A DNA stretch of 64,000 nucleotides from Mesorhizobium loti (GTDB taxonomy: Bacteria > Pseudomonadota > Alphaproteobacteria > Rhizobiales > Rhizobiaceae): contig NZ_QGGH01000010.1 in the NCBI RefSeq assembly GCF_003148495.1, forward strand, positions 1 through 64,000, read 5' to 3'. The notes under the pieces were generated by a model. The model did not search any database. It was not told the DNA's origin and saw nothing but the letters and a program-made list of their open reading frames with translations. This document shows, one piece after another, positions 8,960-17,400 of this stretch. Both the position numbers and the translations under genes were made by a program. How positions within the stretch are numbered: the stretch's first letter is position 1; each line of letters starts with the position of its first letter.

Positions 8960-9284
8960 GAAGGTTGTGTTCGCTCTCGGCCACGAGGGTCTGCCATGCC
9001 GGTGCTCGAATCCGACATCTTTCTGTCCAACGAACCGACCCGCAATCCGCTGATGACCAAGCCGTTCGGGCTGATGTTCGAAGCGCTGGATGATCTGAAG
9101 CCCGGCGAAATCTACGTGGCCAGTGGCGCTTCGCCGCGCTACGCGCTGTGGGGCGAGCTTATGTCGACCAGTGCGAAGATCCTCGGCGCGCATGGCGCGC
9201 TGGTCGACGGCTTTGCTCGCGACACCGACGGCATCAAGGCGCTGGGATTGAGCGCCGTTGCTTTCGCGCACGATTTCATCGTCT
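8960..9284 (+). pseudogene. Truncated RraA-family (HMG aldolase/demethylmenaquinone methyltransferase-like) fragment
   Basis: In frame from about 8960, with a possible ATG at 8996, the translation reads SAMPVLESDIFLS, then KPGEIYVASGASPRYALWG, then GAHGALVDGFARDTDG. This is the central part of RraA-family proteins, which are about 220 residues long. The first third is missing and the match stops near 9284, after which the frame runs on as unrelated RTRPPPSRQ. A full member would continue with an RGKV segment. The piece is therefore a remnant truncated at both ends, next to the end of the TIM-barrel gene on the other strand. Confidence 0.7.
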
Positions 9285-9349
9285 GGCATAGTGGATTAGA
9301 TCGGACACGCCCACCTCCTTCCAGGCAAAGCACCCTGCCCCATCCTTGC

Positions 9350-10210
9350 TTATAAGTCCGCAGCCAATCTCAACACGTCGTCCACGGAAGCGCGCGAAAT
9401 CTCGCCCACCTGCCTGGCACTCATGTCCTTCAGCATTGGTGAGAACACTTCCGCGCCGACCTGGTTGAGGCCGCCGGTCCGAGCCAGGATGCGAACGATC
9501 TCGACATTGGGGAACTGACCGTCGCCGGGAAACTTGCGGTCGTAGCAATCATCCTTGATCGTCACGCCGGCCGGCAGTTCCAGCGGCCCGTCATTCAGCT
9601 GCACACAGTGGATCTTGTCGCCCGGTATGGCTCTGAGATCGGCTAGGTCGGATTTCCCGCGCACGAAATGCCAGGTGTCGAAGACCAGCCCGCCATTGCT
9701 TGCGCCGGCGCCCTGCACGATCTGCCAGGCCATGTCGAGGGTCGGCACACCCCACAGCGGAATGAACTCCAGCGAGCAATCGAGGTCGAACCGGGCCGAG
9801 GCTTCGCAGATCGCCGCATAATCCTCGATGATCGCCTCCATCGGCATCGAGCCCAGCGGGAACGTCGCATTGAGGCTGATCGAGCGGCAGCCAAGCTCGG
9901 CGCACAGTGCGAAGACCCGCTCGCGCGGCGTGTCGACGGTGGCGATATAGGCATCGTCCATATTGTCGGGCAGCCAGACCCGCGACCAGGTGTTGAGCGG
10001 ATCGAGCCGCAGGATGCGCATTCCGGCATCGTCGGCGCGCCGGCGCACCTCCTTGGCCGGAATGCCCGCCGCCGCCATCTGCTCGACCTCATAGGGCATC
10101 AGCGACAGCGCATTGCAGCCAGCAATGCGGGCCGCCTCGAATTTCTCCCTCAGCGGCAGATGGGCGACGTTCGAGAACGGCATCAGCGTGCTGTTGACGG
10201 CTTCAGACAT
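9350..10210 (-). CDS. Sugar-phosphate isomerase/epimerase-like TIM-barrel protein
   Basis: The 286-residue protein belongs to the xylose-isomerase-like TIM-barrel family (IolE/IolI/UlaE type). Candidate metal ligands are visible in order as Glu in LEFIPLWG, Asp in VFDTWHF, His in IHCVQLND and Glu in GAEVFSP. Its ATG lies 8 nt inside the preceding GMC oxidoreductase gene, indicating coupling. It is the last gene of the polyamine-type importer operon, so it probably isomerises or epimerises the oxidised product. An ATG 33 nt further upstream is less likely because it falls deep in the GMC gene. Confidence 0.78.
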   Translation of the reverse strand: MSEAVNSTLMPFSNVAHLPLREKFEAARIAGCNALSLMPYEVEQMAAAGIPAKEVRRRADDAGMRILRLDPLNTWSRVWLPDNMDDAYIATVDTPRERVFALCAELGCRSISLNATFPLGSMPMEAIIEDYAAICEASARFDLDCSLEFIPLWGVPTLDMAWQIVQGAGASNGGLVFDTWHFVRGKSDLADLRAIPGDKIHCVQLNDGPLELPAGVTIKDDCYDRKFPGDGQFPNVEIVRILARTGGLNQVGAEVFSPMLKDMSARQVGEISRASVDDVLRLAADL

Positions 10211-11753
10211 GGTGGGTTTTCCCCAGTGGATTGGCGGTCGCAATGCCGAAGTCGGTCGCCGCGATATGGTCGGAGACGCGCAGCGCCTGGGCGGCGATGG
10301 TCAGCGCCGGATTGACTGCCGCCGAGGATGGAAAGAACGAGGCATCGACGACGAACAGGTTCTTGTGGTCGAACGCCCTGCAATAGGGGTCGAGTGCGGC
10401 CTTGGCCGGATCGCTGCCGAAGCGCACGGTGCCGCACTGATGCGAGGTCGTCGCCACCGGCATCAGCTTGGTCAGGGTCAACGGCAGTCCGGCGCGGAGC
10501 ATGGCGCGGGCGGCGCGCCTGGTCAGTTCGGTGTGCGCCCTCAGATTGTTGCGGCGCACATCCATCTTGATCGTGCCGCCGGAGATCGACACCCGGTTGC
10601 GCGCATCGGGAAGGTCCTCCGACATGATCCACCAGTCATAGCTGCGGTCCGACAGCATCCTGTTGACCAGCTTCGGCACCAGCGGATTGGCAGCCGTCAT
10701 CATGCCCGGCTTCAGCTTGCCGAGCGACATGATGCAGCCCATCGGATAGCGGAAATCGTCGTCGCCGAAATAGAAATCATTGATGGTGACGGTCTTCTGG
10801 AAAACGGTTGGGTTGCGGCGCGCCGAGATCGCCATCATCGCCGTGTTGTTGTGCGCCATATAGTGCCGGCCGACGACGTCCGAACTGTTGGCGGCACCCT
10901 GCGGCGCCTGGTCGGTCGCAGAGCGCAGCAGGATGGCGGCCGAATTGATGGCACTGGCGGCAAGCACATAGATGCCGGCGGTCAGCACCTCGAGATGACC
11001 GCCCTGCTCCACCTCTATGCCAGTCACCTCTCCGCCGTCCGGCGACAGCAGCACCCGCCTGGCGACTGTCCCAGTGCGCAAGGTCACCCGGCCGCTCGCC
11101 AGCGCCGGCGCTACGACGCTGCGCTCCGCATCTGCCTTGGCGCCGATCTTGCAGGGATAGCCGTCGCAGGTGCCGCAGCGCACGCAATTGCCCCGAGGCG
11201 GCATGTGGATGGCGGCCTGCTGCGGAAACGGGTGCAGCCCTTGCCCGCGCAGCCGGGCGCAAAGCACTTCCATCGGCGGATCGGAGCGCACACCGGGGTA
11301 AGGAAACGGGTTGGCGCGCGTCGCCTCTGTCGGGTCGATGCCTTCGGTGCCCATCGTGTGGAACAGGCGCTCGGCCTCGTCGTACCAGGGCTCCAGATCG
11401 GAATAGGAGATCGGCCATGCCGGCGACAGCCCGTCATGATGCTCGAGATCGCCAAAATCTCGTTCCCGGAAGCGGATCATGGTGCAGCCGAAGAACTTGG
11501 TGGCGCCGCCGACATTGTAGAAGACGGACGGATGGAACGGCCTGTCGTCGCCATCGAGCCAGGTTTCGCGGGCCGTGTATTTGCGGTCGATATAGACCGC
11601 TTGCGGGCTCCAGTTGTCGGCCTCCTTGGGCAAATAGTCGCCGCGCTCCAGCATCAGCACCGACAGGCCATGTCCGGCCAGCCGAAGCGCCGTGGTGCCG
11701 CCGCCGACACCACTGCCGACAACGATGACATCCGGTCTGGAAATCGCGTTCAT
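10203..11753 (-). CDS. GMC-family oxidoreductase with four-cysteine insert
   Basis: The 516-residue flavoprotein starts with an FAD-binding VIVVGSGVGGGTTALRLAG segment followed by LMLERGD. Mid-protein it carries a C-x2-C-x2-C-x4-C cluster (NCVRCGTCDGYPC), as found in the long-chain alcohol oxidase and cholesterol-oxidase-like branch. Near the C-terminus are TSHQCGTVRFG, with the expected catalytic His, and AVNPALTIAAQALR. It should oxidise an alcohol to an aldehyde or ketone. The ATG at 11753 fits the FAD domain; an upstream ATG at 11807 gives a non-conserved extension. It follows the importer genes and overlaps the TIM-barrel gene. Confidence 0.85.
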   Translation of the reverse strand: MNAISRPDVIVVGSGVGGGTTALRLAGHGLSVLMLERGDYLPKEADNWSPQAVYIDRKYTARETWLDGDDRPFHPSVFYNVGGATKFFGCTMIRFRERDFGDLEHHDGLSPAWPISYSDLEPWYDEAERLFHTMGTEGIDPTEATRANPFPYPGVRSDPPMEVLCARLRGQGLHPFPQQAAIHMPPRGNCVRCGTCDGYPCKIGAKADAERSVVAPALASGRVTLRTGTVARRVLLSPDGGEVTGIEVEQGGHLEVLTAGIYVLAASAINSAAILLRSATDQAPQGAANSSDVVGRHYMAHNNTAMMAISARRNPTVFQKTVTINDFYFGDDDFRYPMGCIMSLGKLKPGMMTAANPLVPKLVNRMLSDRSYDWWIMSEDLPDARNRVSISGGTIKMDVRRNNLRAHTELTRRAARAMLRAGLPLTLTKLMPVATTSHQCGTVRFGSDPAKAALDPYCRAFDHKNLFVVDASFFPSSAAVNPALTIAAQALRVSDHIAATDFGIATANPLGKTHHV

Positions 11754-11843
11754 GGATGTTCCGTTCTCTTGCCCACTCGGGGAAATGCATGCGCGGGAGT
11801 GAACCATCGCCCCCGCGCATCCTGTCCGGGTCAGACCAGGACC

Positions 11844-12887
11844 CTACTGGCGCAGGCGCGTCCAGATCAGGTCGTATTTCTTCGCCGCCTCTTCCGAGCA
11901 GACAGGGCTGACGACCTTCTTGTAGTCCGTGGGCACTTGCGCCTCCGGCGCGGTGGCGATCTCCTTGGGCAGCATCGGCTCCGTGCCGACGACGCCTGTG
12001 GGATAGCCGACATCCTTCTGCTGCAGCGCTGCATTGGCGGGGTCCATCAGAAAGGAGATGAACTTCTTGGCGAGATCCGGCCGGGCCGCCGAAGTCGGCA
12101 CCACCAGATTGTCGATCCAGGCGACCCCGCCCTCCTTGGCGAAGACGAATTTGAGCGAGGGCTTCTGCATCCGCGCCTGCAAGCCTTCGCCATTGGCGAC
12201 CTGCGATATCGCGGTCTCGCCCGACACCAGCCGGCCCATGATGCCGGCCGAGTCGTAGATCTTCACGAACGGCTTCTGCGCCTGCAGCAGCGCGTCGACC
12301 TTCTTCAGTTTTTCAGGATCGGTGGTGCAGGGTTCGATGTCGAGATAACGCATGGCGAGCGCAATCACCTCGGTCGGCGCCGAGAACATGCCGACCTTGC
12401 CCTGCAATTCGGCAGGCGGGTTGAACAGCAGCGAGAGGCTGTCGGTCGGCCCCTTGTAGAGATCGGTGTCGACTGCATAGGAGGTCACGCCCCAGAAATA
12501 CGGAATCGAATAGACATTGCCCGGGTCCCAGGTGGTTTTCTTCCACTGCGCATCGAGATGATCGTAGTTGGGCAGTTCGGCAATGTTCACCGGCTGGATC
12601 AGTTTCTCGGCAATCATCAGCGGCACGAAATCCGTCGAGGCGACGGTGATGTCGTAGCCGCTGGAGCCGCCGCGCAATTTGGCCAGCAGCGTCTCGTTGT
12701 TGTCGAACGTATCCAGCGAAACCGCGACGCCGGTGTCCTTGGTGAACTTGTCGAGCATCGCCTGCGAGATGTAGCCGGTCCAGTTGTAGATATGCAGCGT
12801 GTCCGCCGCCATGGCGGAACTGCCAAGCAGACTGGCGAGAGCCAGCGCGATCGCCCCGCTGCGCATCAGTTTCAATACAGCTGTCAT
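11844..12887 (-). CDS. Polyamine-type ABC transporter periplasmic binding protein (PotD/PotF-like)
   Basis: The 347-residue protein has an N-terminal signal peptide ending near SSAMA and then LHIYNWTGYIS, the hallmark start of PotF/PotD proteins. Conserved blocks include GYDITVASTDFVPLMIAEKLIQP, WGVTSYAVDTDLY and a helical C-terminus. It binds a polyamine or similar cationic compound in the periplasm and delivers it to the permeases encoded just upstream. Relatives also bind opines, iminium compounds or aminophosphonates, so the ligand is open. Confidence 0.85.
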   Translation of the reverse strand: MTAVLKLMRSGAIALALASLLGSSAMAADTLHIYNWTGYISQAMLDKFTKDTGVAVSLDTFDNNETLLAKLRGGSSGYDITVASTDFVPLMIAEKLIQPVNIAELPNYDHLDAQWKKTTWDPGNVYSIPYFWGVTSYAVDTDLYKGPTDSLSLLFNPPAELQGKVGMFSAPTEVIALAMRYLDIEPCTTDPEKLKKVDALLQAQKPFVKIYDSAGIMGRLVSGETAISQVANGEGLQARMQKPSLKFVFAKEGGVAWIDNLVVPTSAARPDLAKKFISFLMDPANAALQQKDVGYPTGVVGTEPMLPKEIATAPEAQVPTDYKKVVSPVCSEEAAKKYDLIWTRLRQ

Positions 12888-12927
12888 TGTTATTCCCCTT
12901 CGGTTTCTTGTGTTGAGTCTCTGCTAT

Positions 12928-13731
12928 TCAGCTTTTGCGTTTCGTCATGCCTTGCATGCGCAGGGCGACGAGGACGATCACCACGGACGACGCCAGAAGC
13001 AGCGTCGACACCGCATTGATCTCTGGCGACACACCCAGACGGAGCATCCCGTAGATGTAGACAGGCAGAGTGGTCTGGCCGGCATCCGCCAGCAGCATGC
13101 TGATCAGGAAGTCATCCAGCGACGAGGCGAAGGCCAGCATGGCGCCGGACAGGATCGCCGGCAGAAGCAGCGGCAAGGTCACGCGGCGAAACACCTGCCA
13201 TTCGTTGGAATAGAGGTCGCGCGCCGCATCCTCGACCGCCGAGCCCATGTCGGTCAGTCGCGCCTGGATGGGCAGATAGGCGAAGGGCACGCAGAACACG
13301 GTGTGGGCGATGATCAGATTACCAAGGCCAAGTTTCAGGCCGATGCCGGAAAAGAACACCAGCGTCGCCACCGCCACCACGATCTCCGGCACCACCAGCG
13401 GCATCAGGATCAGGCCGAGCGTGATCTGACCGCCGCCGCCTGCCCTGGCGTGGCGCAGGCCAAGTGCGGCGGTGACGGCAAGCATAGTCGACAGGATCAT
13501 CGCTGCGACAGCGACGATCAGGCTGTTCGACAGGGCGATGCCGATATCACGGTTGTGGAAGACCTTGGCATACCAGTCGAGGCTAAAACCTTCCCAGAGC
13601 GTCGCCTGGCGACCGGCGTTGAAGCTGTAGATGATGATCACCAGAAGCGGTGCGTAGAGGAAAAGGTAGACCACCCAGGACAGCGTCGAGAGCCCCGGCG
13701 TCGCCTTCCAGTCGAATGGCTTGCTGCTCAT
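12928..13731 (-). CDS. Polyamine-type ABC transporter permease (PotC/PotI-like)
   Basis: The 267-residue membrane protein has about six hydrophobic helices and the coupling loop EDAARDLYSNEWQVFRRVTLPLLLPAI. The N-terminal YLFLYAPLLVIIIYSFN matches the PotC/PotI branch. Its ATG overlaps the stop of the previous permease by 4 nt. It forms the inner-membrane channel with the PotB-like subunit. Confidence 0.87.
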   Translation of the reverse strand: MSSKPFDWKATPGLSTLSWVVYLFLYAPLLVIIIYSFNAGRQATLWEGFSLDWYAKVFHNRDIGIALSNSLIVAVAAMILSTMLAVTAALGLRHARAGGGGQITLGLILMPLVVPEIVVAVATLVFFSGIGLKLGLGNLIIAHTVFCVPFAYLPIQARLTDMGSAVEDAARDLYSNEWQVFRRVTLPLLLPAILSGAMLAFASSLDDFLISMLLADAGQTTLPVYIYGMLRLGVSPEINAVSTLLLASSVVIVLVALRMQGMTKRKS

Positions 13732-14600
13732 CGTGCCGGCACCTTGTTGAAGCTCCTGCGCACGACCACGAACAGCACCGCCAGGATGGCGACCGAGACG
13801 ACGCTGGCAAGCGCAGCGCCAAACGGCCAGTTGCGCGAGGAGGTGAACTGCAGCTGGATCAGGCTGCCGATCATCAGCCGGCGGCCACCGCCGAGCAGGT
13901 CGGGGGCGAGGAAGCTGCCCAGCGCCGGAGCGAACACCAGCAGGCTGCCGGCGATCGCACCCGGCATCGCCAGCGGCCAGACGATGCGCCGGAACGTGCT
14001 CCAGCGGTCGGCATAGAGATCGTGCGAAGCCTCGATCACGTCGCCATCGACGCGTTCGAGCACGGCATAGATCGGCAGCACCATGAATGGCAGATAGGTG
14101 TAGATCATGCCCAAAAGGATGGCGAAGTCATTGTAGAGGAAATGGCCGCCGGCCAGACCGAAGTAGCGCAGGCCGCCGTTGAGCAGCCCTTCGTCGCGCA
14201 GGATCAGCACCCAACAATAAGTGCGGATCAGCGTGTTGATCCAGAATGGCAGCGTAATCAGCAACAGCAGCCGGGCCCGCTTTGCCGGCGAGCTGCAGGC
14301 CATGTACCAGGCCAGCGGCAGGCCGATCGCGAGGCTCGCCACCACCGTCAGCGCGGCCAGCAGCACCGAGCGCCACAGGATTGCGAGATAGCCGGTTGAA
14401 AACACCAGATTGCCGTCGAAATCCTCCTGGAACAGCAGCTGGCGGTAGGCTAGCGCTGTGAACGGCATGCGCACGCCGCCATAGGCGCCATTGGTCATGA
14501 AGGAATAGACGACCGCCAGCGCCATCGGCGCCAGCATGAACAGCACCATGGTCACCAGGACAGGCGAACGCAAAAGGATGGTGGTGAGCCGGGCGTTCAT
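13728..14600 (-). CDS. Polyamine-type ABC transporter permease (PotB/PotH-like)
   Basis: The 290-residue protein is the first permease of the importer, with six predicted helices and the loop EASHDLYADRWSTFRRIVWPLAMPG. The ATG at 14600 overlaps the ATPase stop by 4 nt (ATGA), which decides the start over an in-frame ATG 15 nt upstream. The following permease is again coupled by ATGA. Confidence 0.87.
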   Translation of the reverse strand: MNARLTTILLRSPVLVTMVLFMLAPMALAVVYSFMTNGAYGGVRMPFTALAYRQLLFQEDFDGNLVFSTGYLAILWRSVLLAALTVVASLAIGLPLAWYMACSSPAKRARLLLLITLPFWINTLIRTYCWVLILRDEGLLNGGLRYFGLAGGHFLYNDFAILLGMIYTYLPFMVLPIYAVLERVDGDVIEASHDLYADRWSTFRRIVWPLAMPGAIAGSLLVFAPALGSFLAPDLLGGGRRLMIGSLIQLQFTSSRNWPFGAALASVVSVAILAVLFVVVRRSFNKVPAR

Positions 14601-15685
14601 TCGCTGAGCAGCCACTCGCTGGAGTGATCCCAGGCAAAGTCGGCGCGGTCGCCGACAGCCAGGCCCGAAACCGCGCCGCGCACCCGTGCCTTGATCGGCA
14701 CGTCGCCGGCGCAGCGCGCCTCGATCAGCGTGTCGGCGCCAAGGAAGGTCAGCGCAGTAACGATCGCCTCGACGCTGCGCCTTGTCGTGGCCGGCCGCGA
14801 GCGCACCGAGATGTGCTCAGTGCGGATCGAGATCGTGTGGCCGTCGGCCAGACCGACAAGGCCTGCAGGGATCAGGTTCGCCTCGCCGATGAAGTCGGCG
14901 ACGAAACAGGTTTTCGGGCGCGCATAGATCTCCTCGGGCGTGCCCACCTGCAGCACCTTGCCCTTGTTCATCACCGCGATGCGGTCCGACAGCGCCAGCG
15001 CCTCCTCCTGGTCGTGGGTGACCATGACGAAGGTCAGCGACGTCTCCCTCTGCAGCCGCTTCAACTCGCTCTGCATCGCCTTGCGCAGCTTGAGGTCGAG
15101 CGCCGACAGCGGCTCGTCGAGCAGCAGCACACGCGGACGCGGCGCCAGCGCCCGCGCCAGAGCGATGCGTTGCTGCTGACCGCCCGACATCTGCGTGGTG
15201 CGGCGGTCGGCGAAGGCCGGCATCTGCACGAGCTCGAGCACTTCATCGACGCGGCGCTTGATGTCGGCCGGCTTCCAGCGCAGCATTTCCAGCCCGTATG
15301 CAATGTTCTTTCGCACGTTGAGATGCGGAAACAGCGCATAGCTCTGGAACATCGTGTTGACCGGCCGCTTGAAGGGCGGCTCGTGGCCAATGTCGCGGCC
15401 GTCGAGGAGGACGCGCCCTTCGGTCGGATGCTCGAAACCGGCGATGATCCGCAGCAGCGTCGTCTTTCCACAACCCGACGGGCCGAGCAGCGTGAAGAAC
15501 TCGTTGTCGGAGATCTCGAATCTGGCGTCGTCCAGCGCGGTGATTTGCCCCTCGCCGAAACCGAAGCGCTTGCCGACATGGTCGATGCCGAGCAGCACCG
15601 CGTCCCTGGCCTGCGGGCCGGCGGCCGGCTGCGATCCTGTCCTGGTCTGATCCTGCCTGGTCTGATCCGGGCTTGCGACGTTCAC
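14597..15685 (-). CDS. Polyamine-type ABC transporter ATP-binding protein (PotA/PotG-like)
   Basis: The 362-residue ATPase has Walker A GPSGCGKTT at residues 68-76, signature MSGGQQQR, Walker B LLLDEPLSALD, and a C-terminal TOBE-like regulatory domain (SIRTEHISVRSRP onward), typical of PotA/MalK. The proposed start is a GTG at 15685 with AGGGGA nine bases before it; the frame stays open upstream, but that extension is not conserved-looking. A five-residue DQTRQ/DQTRT duplication sits near the N-terminus. It is the first gene of the importer operon, preceded by a dyad motif at 15866-15884. Confidence 0.85.
   Translation of the reverse strand: MNVASPDQTRQDQTRTGSQPAAGPQARDAVLLGIDHVGKRFGFGEGQITALDDARFEISDNEFFTLLGPSGCGKTTLLRIIAGFEHPTEGRVLLDGRDIGHEPPFKRPVNTMFQSYALFPHLNVRKNIAYGLEMLRWKPADIKRRVDEVLELVQMPAFADRRTTQMSGGQQQRIALARALAPRPRVLLLDEPLSALDLKLRKAMQSELKRLQRETSLTFVMVTHDQEEALALSDRIAVMNKGKVLQVGTPEEIYARPKTCFVADFIGEANLIPAGLVGLADGHTISIRTEHISVRSRPATTRRSVEAIVTALTFLGADTLIEARCAGDVPIKARVRGAVSGLAVGDRADFAWDHSSEWLLSE
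15641..15670. repeat. Two tandem 15-bp repeats inside the ATPase N-terminus
   Basis: CCTGGTCTGATCCTG and CCTGGTCTGATCCGG lie head to tail and differ at one base. They are in frame and encode the repeated QTRQD/QTRTG peptide ahead of the ATPase core, a region tolerant of length change. Confidence 0.8.
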
Positions 15686-15864
15686 TGTGAGATGTCCCCT
15701 GTAGCTGGCCGATTTGTTCGTGTGCGCATGCACTGCTGACCTCTGCGGGCCATTTAGACGAAACGCCGATATGCGAGAACCTGCATGTTCGGAATTCAGT
15801 CGTGAAATCATCGAGTTACTCGACCCTCCCGTCAATTTCGCGAATCCGGTTTTTTGTTCTCACC

Positions 15865-15894
15865 ATGACGCATTGTGTGCGTCAGTATGCTTCA
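15865..15894. promoter_or_regulatory. Palindromic operator candidate upstream of the polyamine-type importer operon
   Basis: TGACGCA-TTGTG-TGCGTCA (15866-15884) is a perfect 7-bp inverted repeat, followed by GCTTCA at 15889-15894. It lies 180 bp before the ATPase start, in the gap after the aminotransferase gene. Of the 30 bases from 15865 to 15894, 24 are identical to 24396-24425 in front of the ThDP-enzyme operon, so the same regulator probably binds both; the XRE regulator at 24452 is the obvious candidate. Confidence 0.65.
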
Positions 15895-15932
15895 AACGCA
15901 GAGACACCCTCCAGGAACGCCATCACCCGCAG

Positions 15933-17300
15933 CTAGTTGCCGGCAAGGTCGCGGTGGCGCGCGACATCCGCAATCGCCTGCGCCATCGCACGGGTGCACT
16001 CGGCCAGGTCCTCGCGCGTGGCGATCAGAGCCGGCGCGATCTCGATTGCGGTGCCGATCGGGCCGACGATGACGCCGAGTTCGCGCGCGCGCCTGGCGAT
16101 CGCCACCACCGTATCGTCGGTGAAGGCGGCCCGGCTCGCCTTGTCTGCGGTGAAGTCGATTGCCTGCCAGAAACCGCGGCCGCGTATGTCGCCGACGATC
16201 GGATGATTGCCGAATGCGTCCTTCATCGCCCGCTGCCATTGCTGGCCGAGCACGTCGGAAGTTTCGACAAGGCGCTCACGCTCCATGATCTCGATCACCT
16301 TGAGCGAGGCGGCGCAGCAGATAGCGTGGCCGGCATAGGTGTGGACATGGCGAAAGTGGCTGATGCCGTCGGCGATCTCGTCGCGGGTCATGACGGCGCC
16401 AATTGGCGCATAGCCCGCGCCCATCGACTTGGCCATGTTGAGGATGTCGGGCTCGATGCCGAGCTGTTCGGTGGCGAACCAGGTGCCGGTGCGGCCGAAG
16501 CCAGTGATGACCTCGTCCATGATCAGCATGATACCGTATTTGTCACACAGCGCGCGCACCTTCTTCCAATAGCTCGGCATCGGAATCTGCACACCGTTGG
16601 CCTGCTGGAACGGCTCGCCGATAAAGGCGGCAACCAGTTCGGGATCCTCAAGCAGTATCTGCCGCTCGAGATGAGCGACGCAGACGTCTGAATAGCTCTC
16701 CTCGTCGAGCCCGTAGGAATTGCGGTAGCGCATCGGGTTAGCGACGAAACTGTGGCCCGGCACGCGCGGATCGGGCACGTCACGCACCGCCAGCCAGTCG
16801 GTGCAGGACAGTGCGCCCATGGTCGCGCCGTGATAGGCGCTCCAGCGCGAGATGACCTTGAAGGCGCGCGGCTTCCTGCCGCTCTGCTGCAGATATTGCT
16901 TGGCGATCTTCAGCGCGGTTTCCGTCGCTTCAGAGCCGCCGGAGGTGAAGGTCACCCGGTTCAACCGGCCAGGCGTGATCTCGGTCAGCTTCGCCGCCAG
17001 TCTGGCAGCCGCCGCGTTGGTGTTCCGACCAGCGCCGGAATAATGCATGGTGATCGCCTGGTCGTACATCGCCTGCGCGATCTCGCGATTGCCATAGCCG
17101 AGTGAGCCCGCGCGCGTGGTGGCGCTCATCATGTCAAGCATCGTCGTGCCATGCTGGTCGGTGACGCGCATCCCGCTGCCCGACATCAGGATGCTCGGAC
17201 CGTTCGCCTCGATGTCCTCGCGCGGCACCAGTGGGAAGATCAAGTGCCGGGCGTCGGCCTCGGCATCCCGAGCGGAATTTCTCAGCATCTGCGTGGTCAT
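15933..17300 (-). CDS. Class III PLP-dependent aminotransferase
   Basis: The 455-residue protein is a fold-type I omega/ornithine-type aminotransferase. TSGGSEATETALKIAKQY binds the cofactor phosphate, Asp262 in MDEVITGFGRTGTWF contacts the pyridine nitrogen, and Lys291 in NMAKSMGAGYAP is the Schiff-base lysine. Relatives act on GABA, putrescine, taurine, beta-alanine or similar terminal amines. It is divergent from a MocR-type regulator, the arrangement known from GabR/GabT and TauR/Tpa, and lies upstream of the polyamine-type importer operon in the same direction. A primary amine delivered by that importer is a reasonable, unproven substrate. Confidence 0.87.
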   Translation of the reverse strand: MTTQMLRNSARDAEADARHLIFPLVPREDIEANGPSILMSGSGMRVTDQHGTTMLDMMSATTRAGSLGYGNREIAQAMYDQAITMHYSGAGRNTNAAAARLAAKLTEITPGRLNRVTFTSGGSEATETALKIAKQYLQQSGRKPRAFKVISRWSAYHGATMGALSCTDWLAVRDVPDPRVPGHSFVANPMRYRNSYGLDEESYSDVCVAHLERQILLEDPELVAAFIGEPFQQANGVQIPMPSYWKKVRALCDKYGIMLIMDEVITGFGRTGTWFATEQLGIEPDILNMAKSMGAGYAPIGAVMTRDEIADGISHFRHVHTYAGHAICCAASLKVIEIMERERLVETSDVLGQQWQRAMKDAFGNHPIVGDIRGRGFWQAIDFTADKASRAAFTDDTVVAIARRARELGVIVGPIGTAIEIAPALIATREDLAECTRAMAQAIADVARHRDLAGN

Positions 17301-17400
17301 GGCCCTGCCTTCCAGCTTGACTTCGGTGTCGATGCCGGAACGATAGGAGACCGGTGATCATCGGAAAATCGCCAGAAACAGACAAAGTGAGGATACCAGT

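Noticed and set aside
10113..13019. A 968-codon open frame on the plus strand
   Set aside because: It lies antisense to the GMC oxidoreductase and PotF-like genes, has low-complexity Arg/His/Gln-rich content and no family likeness; it is a codon-bias shadow of GC-rich genes.
12799..14016. A 405-codon plus-strand frame
   Set aside because: Antisense to the two polyamine-type permeases; composition is Gln/His/Arg-rich without recognisable domains.
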